NCBI GenBank assembly: GCA_022181005.1
Contig: BQMV01000016.1
Location: 1 to 14,031 of the forward strand
Source of the DNA: Anaerolineaceae bacterium
GTDB lineage: Bacteria; Chloroflexota; Anaerolineae; Anaerolineales; Villigracilaceae
Length of the DNA: 14,031 nucleotides
Direction of reading: 5' to 3'
Shown here: positions 7,260 to 14,031 of the stretch, piece after piece
Layout of the letters: every line of letters starts with the position of its first letter
Numbering within the stretch: the first letter of the stretch is position 1
Notes under the pieces: model-generated
The model's input: the letters and a program-made list of their open reading frames with translations, nothing else
The model's database searches: none
Told to the model about the DNA's origin: nothing
Position numbers and translations under genes: made by a program

Positions 7260-7670
7260 ATGAAGGCTACCGTTTCGCAACGCGCATCATACAAGCGTCA
7301 TCGTAGGGAATTTGCCTGGCAGATTCTTCTGCCGGTGATTGCGAGTGTTTTGCTTGCGCTCGCGTTAATCGTCTGGATCAGCCTTGCCGCGTTTGGCGGC
7401 GGCGATGTGAGCCGTTGGGCGGCGATTTCAACGATTTGGATCGTGATCCCGCTGATGGTCGCCGGCTTGATATTTTTGATCCTCCTCGTTGCATTGATTT
7501 ATCTTATAGGGCGTTTGCTTGGTGTTACGCCGAAGTACGCCAGCCTCGCGCAAAAATACGCCGGTAAAGCGGCGCGTTATGTGAAGCGCGGCGCAGAGGC
7601 GACGGTTGCGCCGATCGTTTTCTTAGGCGGCGTAAGTGCCAGTGTGCGCGCATTTTTTGGAAGGAAATAG
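7260..7670 (+). CDS. Small two-helix membrane protein of unknown function
   Basis: 136 residues; I do not recognise the family. A basic N-terminus (YKRHRREF) precedes two hydrophobic segments at about 20-45 and 58-88. A soluble tail rich in Lys, Arg and Ala (PKYASLAQKYAGKAARYVKR) probably forms an amphipathic helix. A short Gly/Ala/Val stretch and a basic end (FFGRK) follow. No catalytic motif is visible. The ATG lies immediately after an extended -10 box without a ribosome-binding site. A second small membrane-protein gene follows 3 bases after the stop, so the two are likely co-transcribed. The codon pattern and two consistent transmembrane segments argue for a real gene. Confidence 0.72.
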   Translation: MKATVSQRASYKRHRREFAWQILLPVIASVLLALALIVWISLAAFGGGDVSRWAAISTIWIVIPLMVAGLIFLILLVALIYLIGRLLGVTPKYASLAQKYAGKAARYVKRGAEATVAPIVFLGGVSASVRAFFGRK

Positions 7671-7673
7671 ATA

Positions 7674-7868
7674 ATGAATAAGAGCAAAATTCTACTCTTT
7701 GGCGCGCTGACGGGCGCAGCGGTCGGACTGATCGCCGCATCGCTGTTGAACCGCCGTGTGGAAAAGAACGAGAGTGCAACCGCGCTGACCGCCGGCGAAG
7801 GGATGAAGCTCGGTATGCTGGTCTTCGGCTTATTGCGCGCGGTCGCAAGCTTGAAAGAGAGTGCGTAA
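7674..7868 (+). CDS. Small single-pass membrane protein, YtxH-like in layout
   Basis: 64 residues. The N-terminal hydrophobic segment (about 6-25, ILLFGALTGAAVGLIAASLL) is glycine- and alanine-rich, as in YtxH-type small proteins. It is followed by a charged stretch (NRRVEKNES) and a second weakly hydrophobic segment (GMLVFGLLRAVASL). A good Shine-Dalgarno (aagga at 7661-7665) overlaps the end of the preceding gene and sits 8 bases before the ATG, supporting the start and a two-gene unit. Function is unknown. The YtxH resemblance is only of layout and should not be read as homology. Confidence 0.65.
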   Translation: MNKSKILLFGALTGAAVGLIAASLLNRRVEKNESATALTAGEGMKLGMLVFGLLRAVASLKESA

Positions 7869-7958
7869 GCTATTGAAAGGCGAGCAGTCGTTGTTCCCTG
7901 CCAGCGTGTGATGCGCCCCCCGTAAATTCGGTAGAGCGTTTGATTTCATTCGTAAGAC

Positions 7959-7981
7959 AGCGACGACTTTAAGTCGTCGCT
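7959..7981. repeat. 23-bp palindromic hairpin sharing its core with the one before clpC
   Basis: Arms agcgacgactt and aagtcgtcgct are perfect 11-bp complements around a single T. The core ACGACTT(T)AAGTCGT recurs in the perfect palindrome at 9361-9388. The hairpin lies between the convergent small membrane-protein unit and the GNAT gene. It is followed on the + strand by the T-rich run tgtttcgtt, so it may also act as a weak terminator. The rest of the 7869-8025 gap shows nothing I can name. Confidence 0.6.
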
Positions 7982-8025
7982 TGTTTCGTTAATTCTCCCT
8001 TGCCGAGGCAAGCGATAGCGGGCGC

Positions 8026-8496
8026 TTAACGATAAAGCGATAACTGCTCTTTCCCCTCGTTGGGGAATGGATGGAAAATCTCCATCCAGTTTTCGGAGTT
8101 GCCCAGCGCGTCCCAGCCGAATTGACGATACAGCCCGTGCGCGTCGCGAGTCGCCAACGTCCAGCGACGTAGACCTTGCAGGTCGGGATGCGACATTACA
8201 GTTTCGATCAGCCATTTGCCGAGTCCGCGCGAACGGTAGTCTTCGTGAATGAACACATCGCAGAGATATGCGAAGATTGCGTAATCGGTGACGACGCGCG
8301 CAATACCGATCTGCTTTTCTCCGTCGTATAAGCCGAATGCAAGCGAATTGGCGAGCGCACGCTCCGTTCGTTCGCGTGGACGTCCTTTTGCCCAGTAGGC
8401 GCGTGCGAGGAAGTCGCAGATCGCGTCTACATCCAGCCGCGCTGGGTCGTCGCTGATGATAAAGTTCTCGCGCTTTACTTCGAAATGTCGCTTCAT
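8026..8496 (-). CDS. GNAT-family N-acetyltransferase
   Basis: 156 residues. The acetyl-CoA-binding motif A is clear: CDVFIHEDYRSRGLGKWL (about 79-96), with the R-x-x-G-x-G signature at Arg88, Gly91 and Gly93. The following segment LATRDAHGLYRQFGW (114-128) is the typical motif B/C region of small GNAT proteins. The acetyl acceptor cannot be told from sequence. The gene stands alone on the - strand, convergent with the small membrane-protein pair and divergent from the YczE-like gene. No Shine-Dalgarno precedes the ATG. A -10-like TAAACT (8508-8503 on the - strand) lies about 7 bases upstream, so the message may be leaderless. Confidence 0.87.
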   Translation of the reverse strand: MKRHFEVKRENFIISDDPARLDVDAICDFLARAYWAKGRPRERTERALANSLAFGLYDGEKQIGIARVVTDYAIFAYLCDVFIHEDYRSRGLGKWLIETVMSHPDLQGLRRWTLATRDAHGLYRQFGWDALGNSENWMEIFHPFPNEGKEQLSLYR

Positions 8497-8535
8497 GGCG
8501 TAAGTTTATCATGGGTGATATTATCCAAACCCACG

Positions 8536-8622
8536 CGTCATTGTGAGAGCGGCGCTCTTTAGCCTAAAGCGATCTTCATTAACATGATCGGGAGATTGCT
8601 TCGCTTCGCTCGCAACGAGAGA
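8536..8622. repeat. Degenerate inverted dispersed repeat in the GNAT/YczE spacer
   Basis: The left part (cgtcattgtgagagcgg..., ending aaagcgatcttc) and the right part (gggagattgcttcgcttcg... ending cgcaacgagag) are imperfect reverse complements of one another. The sequence resembles the GTCATTGCGAG...GAAGCAATCTC type of palindromic intergenic repeat that I associate with several bacterial genomes, Chloroflexi included. Within it, ctttagcctaaag (8557-8569) is a small perfect hairpin. An open frame starting at the ATG at 8584 merely translates this repeat (MIGRLLRFARNE). Confidence 0.5.
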
Positions 8623-8637
8623 CGTCCAAGGAGACTC

Positions 8638-9282
8638 ATGCTCAAACCCATTCGTTGGAACACGTTTATACGCGACTTCTTCATGATTCAGGTCGGATTT
8701 CTGTTGTACGGACTCGCGCTCGCTTTGCTCATACGCGCCGATCTAGGGACGAGCACTTGGCTCGTCTTCGAAATCGCGTTGGCGGATATGTTCGGAATCA
8801 CCATCGGACGAATGACGATCTTCGTCGGATTTATTGTGCTGGCGATAGCGATGGCGATGCGCGAACAAGCGGGCTGGGGCACTTTGGCGAACATTCTCAG
8901 CATTGGTCCATGGCTCGATCTATGTTTACGATATTTGCCCGATGCGCTTGGCAACCTGCCTTTGCAGCTTTTCTTCTTCTTAGCGGGCGTTCTTGTGCAG
9001 GGAATCGCCACTGCCGTCTACATTGGCGTGAATGCAGGCGCGGGTCCGCGCGACAGTATGATGCTTGCGATTCATCGCGTAACGGGTTTGAGCGTGCGCA
9101 TGGCGCGCGGCTTGTTAGAGGTGATCGTTGTATTCATTGGCTGGCTGATGGGCGGTCCGCTGGGGGTGGGGACGGTGGTCTTCGCCCTGTTGATCGGTCC
9201 CTCCGTGCAGTGGGCGTTCAAGTTGTTCAACGTCAAGCCGCATCAGCCTCGAACGGAATCGGCTGAAACTGTCGCGGATTGA
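8638..9282 (+). CDS. YczE/YitT-like multi-pass membrane protein
   Basis: 214 residues from ATG 8638, with about five hydrophobic segments (roughly 14-34, 40-73, 78-95, 105-130 and 150-190). The family look comes from the glycine motifs ALLIRADLGTSTW (28-40) and NAGAGPRDSMMLAI, and from GGPLGVGTVVFALLIGP near the end, as in the YczE group (COG2364 as I know it). These proteins have poorly defined transport-like roles. I chose 8638 over the in-frame ATG at 8584. The Shine-Dalgarno aaggag (8628-8633) is only four bases before 8638, and the upstream 18 codons lie in a non-coding repeat. Transcription ends at the hairpin starting 27 bases after the stop. Confidence 0.78.
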   Translation: MLKPIRWNTFIRDFFMIQVGFLLYGLALALLIRADLGTSTWLVFEIALADMFGITIGRMTIFVGFIVLAIAMAMREQAGWGTLANILSIGPWLDLCLRYLPDALGNLPLQLFFFLAGVLVQGIATAVYIGVNAGAGPRDSMMLAIHRVTGLSVRMARGLLEVIVVFIGWLMGGPLGVGTVVFALLIGPSVQWAFKLFNVKPHQPRTESAETVAD

Positions 9283-9308
9283 TTCGCTGCAATTCCAACA
9301 CTCCTCTT

Positions 9309-9344
9309 ACGCCGCGTTGATCGACCGTCAATGCGGCGTTTGTT
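9309..9344 (+). terminator. Terminator of the YczE-like gene
   Basis: A 12-bp stem (acgccgcgttga 9309-9320 with tcaatgcggcgt 9328-9339, one G-U pair) and a 7-base loop are followed by ttgtt. The last T of the tract is the first base of the clpC -10 box. The clpC -35 candidate lies in the loop. Confidence 0.75.
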
Positions 9345-9349
9345 ATAAT
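9321..9349 (+). promoter_or_regulatory. Sigma-70-type promoter of clpC
   Basis: The -10 box TATAAT (9344-9349) is an exact consensus match. A -35 candidate TCGACC (9321-9326) matches four of six and is separated from it by 17 bases. Transcription should start near 9356. This places a perfect palindrome (9361-9388) at about +5 to +32, a position where a bound repressor or an RNA hairpin could control clpC. Confidence 0.7.
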
Positions 9350-9360
9350 CGCCTGTATGT

Positions 9361-9388
9361 CGCAATAACGACTTAAGTCGTTATTGCG
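9361..9388. promoter_or_regulatory. Perfect 28-bp palindrome in the clpC leader
   Basis: The two 14-base halves (cgcaataacgactt and its exact complement) meet without a loop and end where the Shine-Dalgarno gggagg (9388-9393) begins. As DNA it could be an operator. As RNA it would form a hairpin beside the ribosome-binding site. It is unlike CIRCE or the CtsR heptad repeats. The 14-base core is shared with the hairpin at 7959-7981, so it may instead belong to a dispersed palindrome family. Confidence 0.55.
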
Positions 9389-9403
9389 GGAGGATTATTA
9401 ACC

Positions 9404-11881
9404 ATGATGCGATTTGACCGATTTACAGAGAGAGCGCAAGAAGCCGCCCAACGCGCCGCGGAGATCATCCAACGGTACGGGCATAATCAAATAGACACCG
9501 AACACATCCTGCTGGCGTTGATCGAACAGCCTGGCGGGGTGATTCCCCAAGTTTTGGAAAAACTAAGCGTCAGCCCCGAAGCGCTCACTGAGCGACTCGA
9601 CGCGACGCTGCGCGCCAGCCCGAAAGCCAACATCTTCGGCGGCGGCGCGGGGCAGATATTCATCACGCCGCGCGTTAAGCGGATCATTGACCTTGCCAAC
9701 GAGGAAGCTAACCGACTCAAAGACGAATACATTTCCACCGAACATATCTTCCTTGCGATTCTGACGGAACGAAACACGCCAGCCGCGCGTATTTTGGAAT
9801 CGGCGGGGCTGACGCGCGACCGCGTCTACTCCGCTATTCAAGATTTGCGCGGCGGACAGCGCGTCACCGATCCGCAAGCCGAAACGAAATACCGCACGCT
9901 CGATAAATATTCGCGTGATCTCACACAACTGGCGCGGGAGGGAAAGCTCGACCCGGTCATCGGGCGCGATAACGAAATTTTACGATTAATCCAAATTCTG
10001 TCGCGCCGTACGAAGAACAATCCGGTGCTGATCGGCGAAGCGGGCGTCGGCAAGACCGCGATCGTCGAAGGGCTGGCGCAGAAAATCGTTAATAACGATG
10101 TGCCGGAGATTTTGAGCGGCAAGAAAGTGGTAGCGCTTGATTTGGGCGCGATGATCGCCGGGTCTCGATTTAGAGGCGAATTTGAAGAGCGGCTTAAGGC
10201 TGTCGTTGAGGAAGTTCAACGTTCGGGCGGCGATATCATCATGATGATTGACGAACTGCATACGGTCGTCGGCGCGGGAGCGGCGCAGGGCGCAATGGAC
10301 GCGTCGAATATGCTTAAGCCGGCGTTGTCGCGCGGCGAGTTACAGTGCATCGGCGCGACCACGTTGGATGAATACCATAAGTACATTGAAAAAGACGCGG
10401 CGCTTGAGCGACGTTTCGCTCCCATTTATGTGGAGGAGCCAAGCGTGGACGACACGATTCAAATGCTGATGGGCTTGCGCGATAAATATGAAGCGCATCA
10501 TAAAGTCCGTTTTGCGGACGATGCGCTGGTTGCTGCGGCGCGCCTTGCAGATCGGTATGTGACCGATCGTCGTCTGCCGGATAAGGCGATTGACCTAATG
10601 GACGAAGCCGCCGCAAAATTACGCGTCGCTTTGTATTCCATGCCGCCCGATCTGAAGGCGTTGAAGGGCGAAATTGATAAACTGCAAGCCGAAGAAGAGC
10701 AAGCGGGCGTAGCGCGAGATTACGAACGCGCGGCGCAGAAGAAATCGGAACGTTTGCGATTGGAAGAAGAATATAACGAGAAGCGCGGTAAATGGGAAGT
10801 GGAACATCAATTGGATGAGGAAGTCAACGTGGATGACATTGCCGCTGTAGTGCATCAATGGACGGGCATCCCGGTGACGCAAATGCTGGAGACTGAAGCC
10901 GAAAAACTTTTGCATATGGAAGCGCGTTTACACGAACGTATTATCGGACAAAACGAAGCCATTCGCGCGATCTCCGATGCGATTCGCCGCGCAAGAAGCG
11001 GACTCAAAGACCCGTCGCGCCCGATCGGTTCGTTTATCTTTATCGGACCCTCAGGCGTCGGCAAAACGGAGTTGGCAAAGGCGCTCGCGTGGTTCATGTT
11101 CGACGACGAAGAAGCGCTCGTGCGCATTGACATGTCGGAGTACCGCGAACAGCACACGGTGAGCCGACTCTTCGGCGCGCCTCCGGGATATGTTGGCTAT
11201 GAGGAAGGCGGTCAACTGACCGAAGCCGTCCGACGCCGCCCGTATCGAGTCGTCTTGTTCGATGAGATTGAGAAGGCGCATCCCGAAGTGTGGAACGCGC
11301 TGTTGCAGATTTTGGATGACGGTCGTCTGACGGATGGTCAAGGCAACGTGGTGGACTTCCGCAACACGGTTCTCATCATGACCTCGAATCTGGGTACCGA
11401 ATACGTCAGAAAAGGCGGCACCCTCGGCTTTTTACAATCCAAAGCCACCGACGAAGAACGCGACCAGCACGATAAGATCGAGAAGGCGTTGAAGGGCGCG
11501 TTCCGTCCCGAGTTCTTGAACCGCATTGACGAGATCATCATGTTCTCGCCGCTCACGCTCGAACAGATGGAAGAGATCGTTGTCTTGCAAATGAAAGAAG
11601 TGCAGGATCGTTTGAACGAACACAGCATCACCGTCGAATTGACCGACGCCGCGCGGAAGTGGCTGGCGCAGGCGGGCTACGATCCCGCGTTCGGCGCTCG
11701 TCCGCTGCGTAGAGCGATCCAAAAGAATGTGGAAAGCCCGCTTTCGATGGAGTTGCTCGGCAATAAATTTAAAGACGGCGCCGCAGTAACGATAGACGTG
11801 AACGAATCGGGGGATGCGCTTATCTTCCACACGATTGAGCCGATCGCGAAAAAGAAGACGAAAGAAACTGTCGCCGCATAG
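9404..11881 (+). CDS. clpC: ATP-dependent Clp protease ATP-binding subunit ClpC
   Basis: 825 residues, the normal ClpC length. The N-terminal double Clp repeat domain (about 1-145) is followed by AAA+ module 1, with Walker A GEAGVGKT (211-218) and Walker B MMIDE (280-284). A UVR/coiled-coil middle segment at about 415-460 (EEEQAGVARDYERAAQKKSE) distinguishes ClpC from ClpB, which has a much longer middle domain. AAA+ module 2 has Walker A GPSGVGKT (548-555) and Walker B with Asp620-Glu621 (VVLFDEIEKAH). A TLGF sequence with Leu674-Gly675-Phe676 sits where the ClpP-docking loop lies, so partnership with ClpP is expected. The hexamer unfolds substrates in the cytoplasm and feeds them to ClpP. 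The Shine-Dalgarno gggagg is 10 bases upstream. The next codon is also ATG, so the start could be 9407. The gene is alone between its promoter and its terminator; no ctsR or mcsAB genes are adjacent. Confidence 0.96.
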   Translation: MMRFDRFTERAQEAAQRAAEIIQRYGHNQIDTEHILLALIEQPGGVIPQVLEKLSVSPEALTERLDATLRASPKANIFGGGAGQIFITPRVKRIIDLANEEANRLKDEYISTEHIFLAILTERNTPAARILESAGLTRDRVYSAIQDLRGGQRVTDPQAETKYRTLDKYSRDLTQLAREGKLDPVIGRDNEILRLIQILSRRTKNNPVLIGEAGVGKTAIVEGLAQKIVNNDVPEILSGKKVVALDLGAMIAGSRFRGEFEERLKAVVEEVQRSGGDIIMMIDELHTVVGAGAAQGAMDASNMLKPALSRGELQCIGATTLDEYHKYIEKDAALERRFAPIYVEEPSVDDTIQMLMGLRDKYEAHHKVRFADDALVAAARLADRYVTDRRLPDKAIDLMDEAAAKLRVALYSMPPDLKALKGEIDKLQAEEEQAGVARDYERAAQKKSERLRLEEEYNEKRGKWEVEHQLDEEVNVDDIAAVVHQWTGIPVTQMLETEAEKLLHMEARLHERIIGQNEAIRAISDAIRRARSGLKDPSRPIGSFIFIGPSGVGKTELAKALAWFMFDDEEALVRIDMSEYREQHTVSRLFGAPPGYVGYEEGGQLTEAVRRRPYRVVLFDEIEKAHPEVWNALLQILDDGRLTDGQGNVVDFRNTVLIMTSNLGTEYVRKGGTLGFLQSKATDEERDQHDKIEKALKGAFRPEFLNRIDEIIMFSPLTLEQMEEIVVLQMKEVQDRLNEHSITVELTDAARKWLAQAGYDPAFGARPLRRAIQKNVESPLSMELLGNKFKDGAAVTIDVNESGDALIFHTIEPIAKKKTKETVAA

Positions 11882-11886
11882 CATAA

Positions 11887-11930
11887 GACGAACGTATCCG
11901 CTTACGATTTGCGGGTGCGTTCGTCCTTTT
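11887..11930 (+). terminator. Terminator of clpC
   Basis: A 15-bp stem (gacgaacgtatccgc 11887-11901 with gcgggtgcgttcgtc 11911-11925, two G-U pairs) and a 9-base loop are followed by ctttt. It starts 5 bases after the clpC stop. Confidence 0.85.
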
Positions 11931-12055
11931 AAGGACTGCGGAAGGCTTCTCAATGCCGTTGGGGCTGGAAGTCTTTCTGTCGCTGCGCTGAGCGTCTACG
12001 CCGCAACATAACAAGTTGCGTTCATGAGACGGCTTTGCGTTTTGAAATTAAATTG

Positions 12056-12068
12056 TATAAAGGATAAT
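12056..12068 (+). promoter_or_regulatory. Candidate -10 boxes before the metallopeptidase gene
   Basis: Two overlapping options lie in an AT-rich stretch: TATAAA (12056-12061) and GATAAT (12063-12068). The second ends 6 bases before the ATG at 12075 and would give a leaderless message. The first gives a leader of only about 7 bases. TTGAAA at 12042-12047 is the nearest -35-like box, 15 bases from GATAAT. An aaagga at 12059-12064 could alternatively serve as a ribosome-binding site. The rest of the 11931-12055 spacer shows nothing I can name. Confidence 0.35.
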
Positions 12069-12074
12069 CTGTTC

Positions 12075-14031
12075 ATGAATTCGAATACAACAACGAAAAT
12101 TGTCGCAGCGATTAGCGCTGTTTTTCTCTGTTGTGTGTGCGCGGCAAGTGTCGCGGCGGGCGATTGGGTCTATCAAGCGGCGCAAAAGATCCCTACCGAT
12201 TTTTCGTCGCCTATTAATGTCTTTGAGACTCCCTCGCCCACGCCGCAGGCTGAACGCCCAAATATCAATGAAGTCTCTACCGAGACCCTTGAAACGCTGG
12301 CAGATACGATTGTGCCGGAAAACGATCCGTACGAGTTAGCGTGCCGCTTAAAGAATATCTGCAACGTTGCGACGACTGCTCCTTCCAAACCGTATAAACT
12401 CGGCGATCGGGAAACCTTTTGGGTAATAAATGTGGATACAACAGAGAACTTCCAAACTAACGCAACGTTGCGCTACGTCGGCGAGCATATCTATTTTTGG
12501 ATCGAGAACGGAGTGCGATACAGCGAAAGCGATCTGAAGCGACTGAGCGAGACATTTGAAGAGAAGATGTATCCTATTAATCGCGAATTCTTTGGAAGCG
12601 AGCCAAATCCTGGCATAGACGACGATCCGCATATCTTTATTTTATATGCGCGCGGCACCGGTCGTTCTAATGCAGGATATTTTTCTTCGCTAGACGCTTA
12701 TAACCCGCTGGTGAATCAATATTCTAACGGGCACGAGATGTTCGTTTTTAATGCCGACAATATGAGGCTGAGCGATGCGGATACCTATGGCGCGTTGGCG
12801 CATGAATTTCAACACATGATCCATTTCAATACCGACCGCAATGAAGACACTTGGATTAACGAAGGCTTTGCCGTGGTCGCCGAGTTGCTAAACGGGTATC
12901 CGATTTATTTTGACTATTACTACATTTCCGATCCTGATGTTAATCTGACGGATTGGAGTCCAAACCCCGGCTCGAACGGTCCGCATTATGGACAGTCCTT
13001 CCTCTACCTTGCTTATTTCCTTGATCGTTTCGGCGAAGAGGCAACCAAAACCGTAGTCAAACACCCTGAGAACGGACTCGCCGGTATCGATCAAACGCTG
13101 GCTGAATTCAATATAACTGATCCGCAGAGCGGACGAACGCTTACCGCCGACGATGTGTTCATGGATTGGGCGGCGACCATGTGGCTTCAAGACCCATCCG
13201 TTGGCGACGGGCGCTATCGCTATAATAATTACCCCGAAGCGCCGCGTACGCTGGTTGCAGACGCGATCGAGTCGTGTCCCGCTTCCGCCAATGGAGCGGT
13301 CAACCAATACGGCGTAGATTACTTCAAGATCAACTGCGCGGGCGACTATACCTTGAAATTCAGCGGTTCTACGCTGACGAGGCTTCTGCCAATGGATGCG
13401 AAATCGGGTAAGTATGCGTTTTGGTCAAACAAAGGCGATGAATCGGATATGACCCTCACGCGTGAATTCGATTTCACTAACATCAGCGCTCCGATCGCGC
13501 TTTTGTATTCAATGTGGTACGATCTTGAGACCGATTACGACTACCTCTTCCTTGAAGCCTCTACCGACGGGCAGACATGGCAGATTCTCACAACGCCATC
13601 TTGTACGAACGAAAATCCTTCGGGCAATTCGTACGGTTGCGGCTACAATGGACAGACCGGCGCTTGGGTGCAAGAAGATGTAGATCTTTCGCAATTTGCG
13701 GGCAAAAAAGTTCAAATCCGATTTGAATACATCACCGATGCGGCGGTTAACGGCGAAGGTTTCCTGTTGGACGACGTTCGCGTGGATGCGATCGGCTATC
13801 AGTCCGATTTTGAAACGGACGACGGCGGCTGGATCGCGGCGGGATTCGCGCGCGTCAAAAACGTTCTCCCGCAAGTTTACCGCCTGGCGCTTATCGTCGA
13901 GGGCGATACGACGACTGTGACTCAAATTGCAGTCAACGCCGATCAAACGGCTGAGTTTCCGCTTTCGCTGAAATCGGGCGAGAAAGCGATTTTAATCGTG
14001 ACCGGTACGACGCGTTATACGCGCAGATCGG
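12075..14031 (+). CDS. Secreted zinc metallopeptidase, immune inhibitor A (M6)/hyicolysin (M30)-like (3' end missing)
   Basis: An open frame of 652 codons from ATG 12075 continues past the window edge without a stop. An N-terminal signal sequence (TKIVAAISAVFLCCVCAASV) is followed by a Pro/Thr/Glu-rich spacer. The catalytic domain has the zinc motif HEFQH (243-247) continuing MIHFNTD, then WINEGFAVVAE (260-270), whose Glu263 or Glu270 would be the third ligand. Nearby DDDPHIFILYARG and NGHEMFVFNAD are typical of this secreted peptidase group. The later part (about 400-600) holds beta-rich segments, including a jelly-roll-like stretch (YLFLEASTDGQTWQIL, GFLLDDVRVD) as found in immune inhibitor A-type proteins. 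It should degrade extracellular protein. No pairing with the clpC gene is implied; a terminator separates them. Whether the full protein ends in a cell-wall or membrane anchor is outside the window. Confidence 0.85.
   Translation, partial: MNSNTTTKIVAAISAVFLCCVCAASVAAGDWVYQAAQKIPTDFSSPINVFETPSPTPQAERPNINEVSTETLETLADTIVPENDPYELACRLKNICNVATTAPSKPYKLGDRETFWVINVDTTENFQTNATLRYVGEHIYFWIENGVRYSESDLKRLSETFEEKMYPINREFFGSEPNPGIDDDPHIFILYARGTGRSNAGYFSSLDAYNPLVNQYSNGHEMFVFNADNMRLSDADTYGALAHEFQHMIHFNTDRNEDTWINEGFAVVAELLNGYPIYFDYYYISDPDVNLTDWSPNPGSNGPHYGQSFLYLAYFLDRFGEEATKTVVKHPENGLAGIDQTLAEFNITDPQSGRTLTADDVFMDWAATMWLQDPSVGDGRYRYNNYPEAPRTLVADAIESCPASANGAVNQYGVDYFKINCAGDYTLKFSGSTLTRLLPMDAKSGKYAFWSNKGDESDMTLTREFDFTNISAPIALLYSMWYDLETDYDYLFLEASTDGQTWQILTTPSCTNENPSGNSYGCGYNGQTGAWVQEDVDLSQFAGKKVQIRFEYITDAAVNGEGFLLDDVRVDAIGYQSDFETDDGGWIAAGFARVKNVLPQVYRLALIVEGDTTTVTQIAVNADQTAEFPLSLKSGEKAILIVTGTTRYTRRS

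Noticed and set aside
7077..7280. 67-codon open frame on the - strand across the tRNA
   Set aside because: Its middle is a translation of the tRNA itself, and no ribosome-binding site or family resemblance is present.
8584..8637. Upstream ATG start for the YczE-like gene
   Set aside because: The 18 extra codons translate a non-coding repeat, while the ATG at 8638 has a close Shine-Dalgarno.
9356..9403. CIRCE or CtsR heat-shock operator before clpC
   Set aside because: Neither TTAGCACTC/GAGTGCTAA nor GGTCAAA repeats are present; the palindrome there is of a different sequence.
11820..12014. 64-codon - strand open frame past the end of clpC
   Set aside because: It overlaps clpC and its terminator stem, and the translation has no recognisable features.
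1..14031. CRISPR array, prophage, insertion sequence or integrated element
   Set aside because: No regularly spaced direct repeats, no transposase or integrase frame, and no att-like duplication of the tRNA 3' end that I could see.

Overview
The window looks like a chromosomal segment from a free-living bacterium, most likely a member of Chloroflexota (Anaerolineae-like). That placement is inferred from the overall look of the proteins, not from a search. All recognisable genes are bacterial housekeeping, metal-uptake, redox or secreted-protein genes. I see no phage, transposase or CRISPR signature.

Layout. At the left edge is the 3' part of an E2 acyltransferase gene of the 2-oxoglutarate dehydrogenase type (sucB), closed by a strong terminator (1130-1173). 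Next comes a tightly packed four-gene unit on the + strand (1308-7005). It encodes an FTR1-type iron permease with a very long secreted N-terminal domain, an EfeM/EfeO-like lipoprotein, a four-helix b-type cytochrome-like membrane protein, and a membrane-anchored pentaheme c-type cytochrome. Two of its junctions are ATGA overlaps. A 14-bp hairpin follows the last gene. On the - strand lies a CAT-anticodon tRNA with a near-consensus sigma-70 promoter. Then come two small unrecognised membrane-protein genes (+), a GNAT acetyltransferase (-), a YczE/YitT-like membrane protein (+), the AAA+ unfoldase clpC (+), and the first 652 codons of a secreted zinc metallopeptidase related to immune inhibitor A/hyicolysin (+), which runs off the right edge.

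The four-gene unit is the most interesting part. FTR1 plus an M75-like lipoprotein resembles EfeUO, but the usual heme peroxidase EfeB is absent. A cytochrome b/pentaheme cytochrome c pair takes its place. I infer a possible iron-uptake system in which iron redox chemistry is coupled to the membrane electron-transport chain. A 21-bp palindrome about 100 bp upstream is a candidate operator.

Smaller-scale structure includes a perfect 28-bp palindrome between the clpC promoter and its ribosome-binding site. It shares its core with a second hairpin about 1.4 kb away. A terminator and promoter are interleaved ahead of clpC, a degenerate dispersed repeat lies in the GNAT/yczE spacer, and several genes have no Shine-Dalgarno but a -10-like box about 7 nt before the ATG, suggesting leaderless mRNAs. 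Intergenic gaps are all under about 260 bases and are covered by the entries below.
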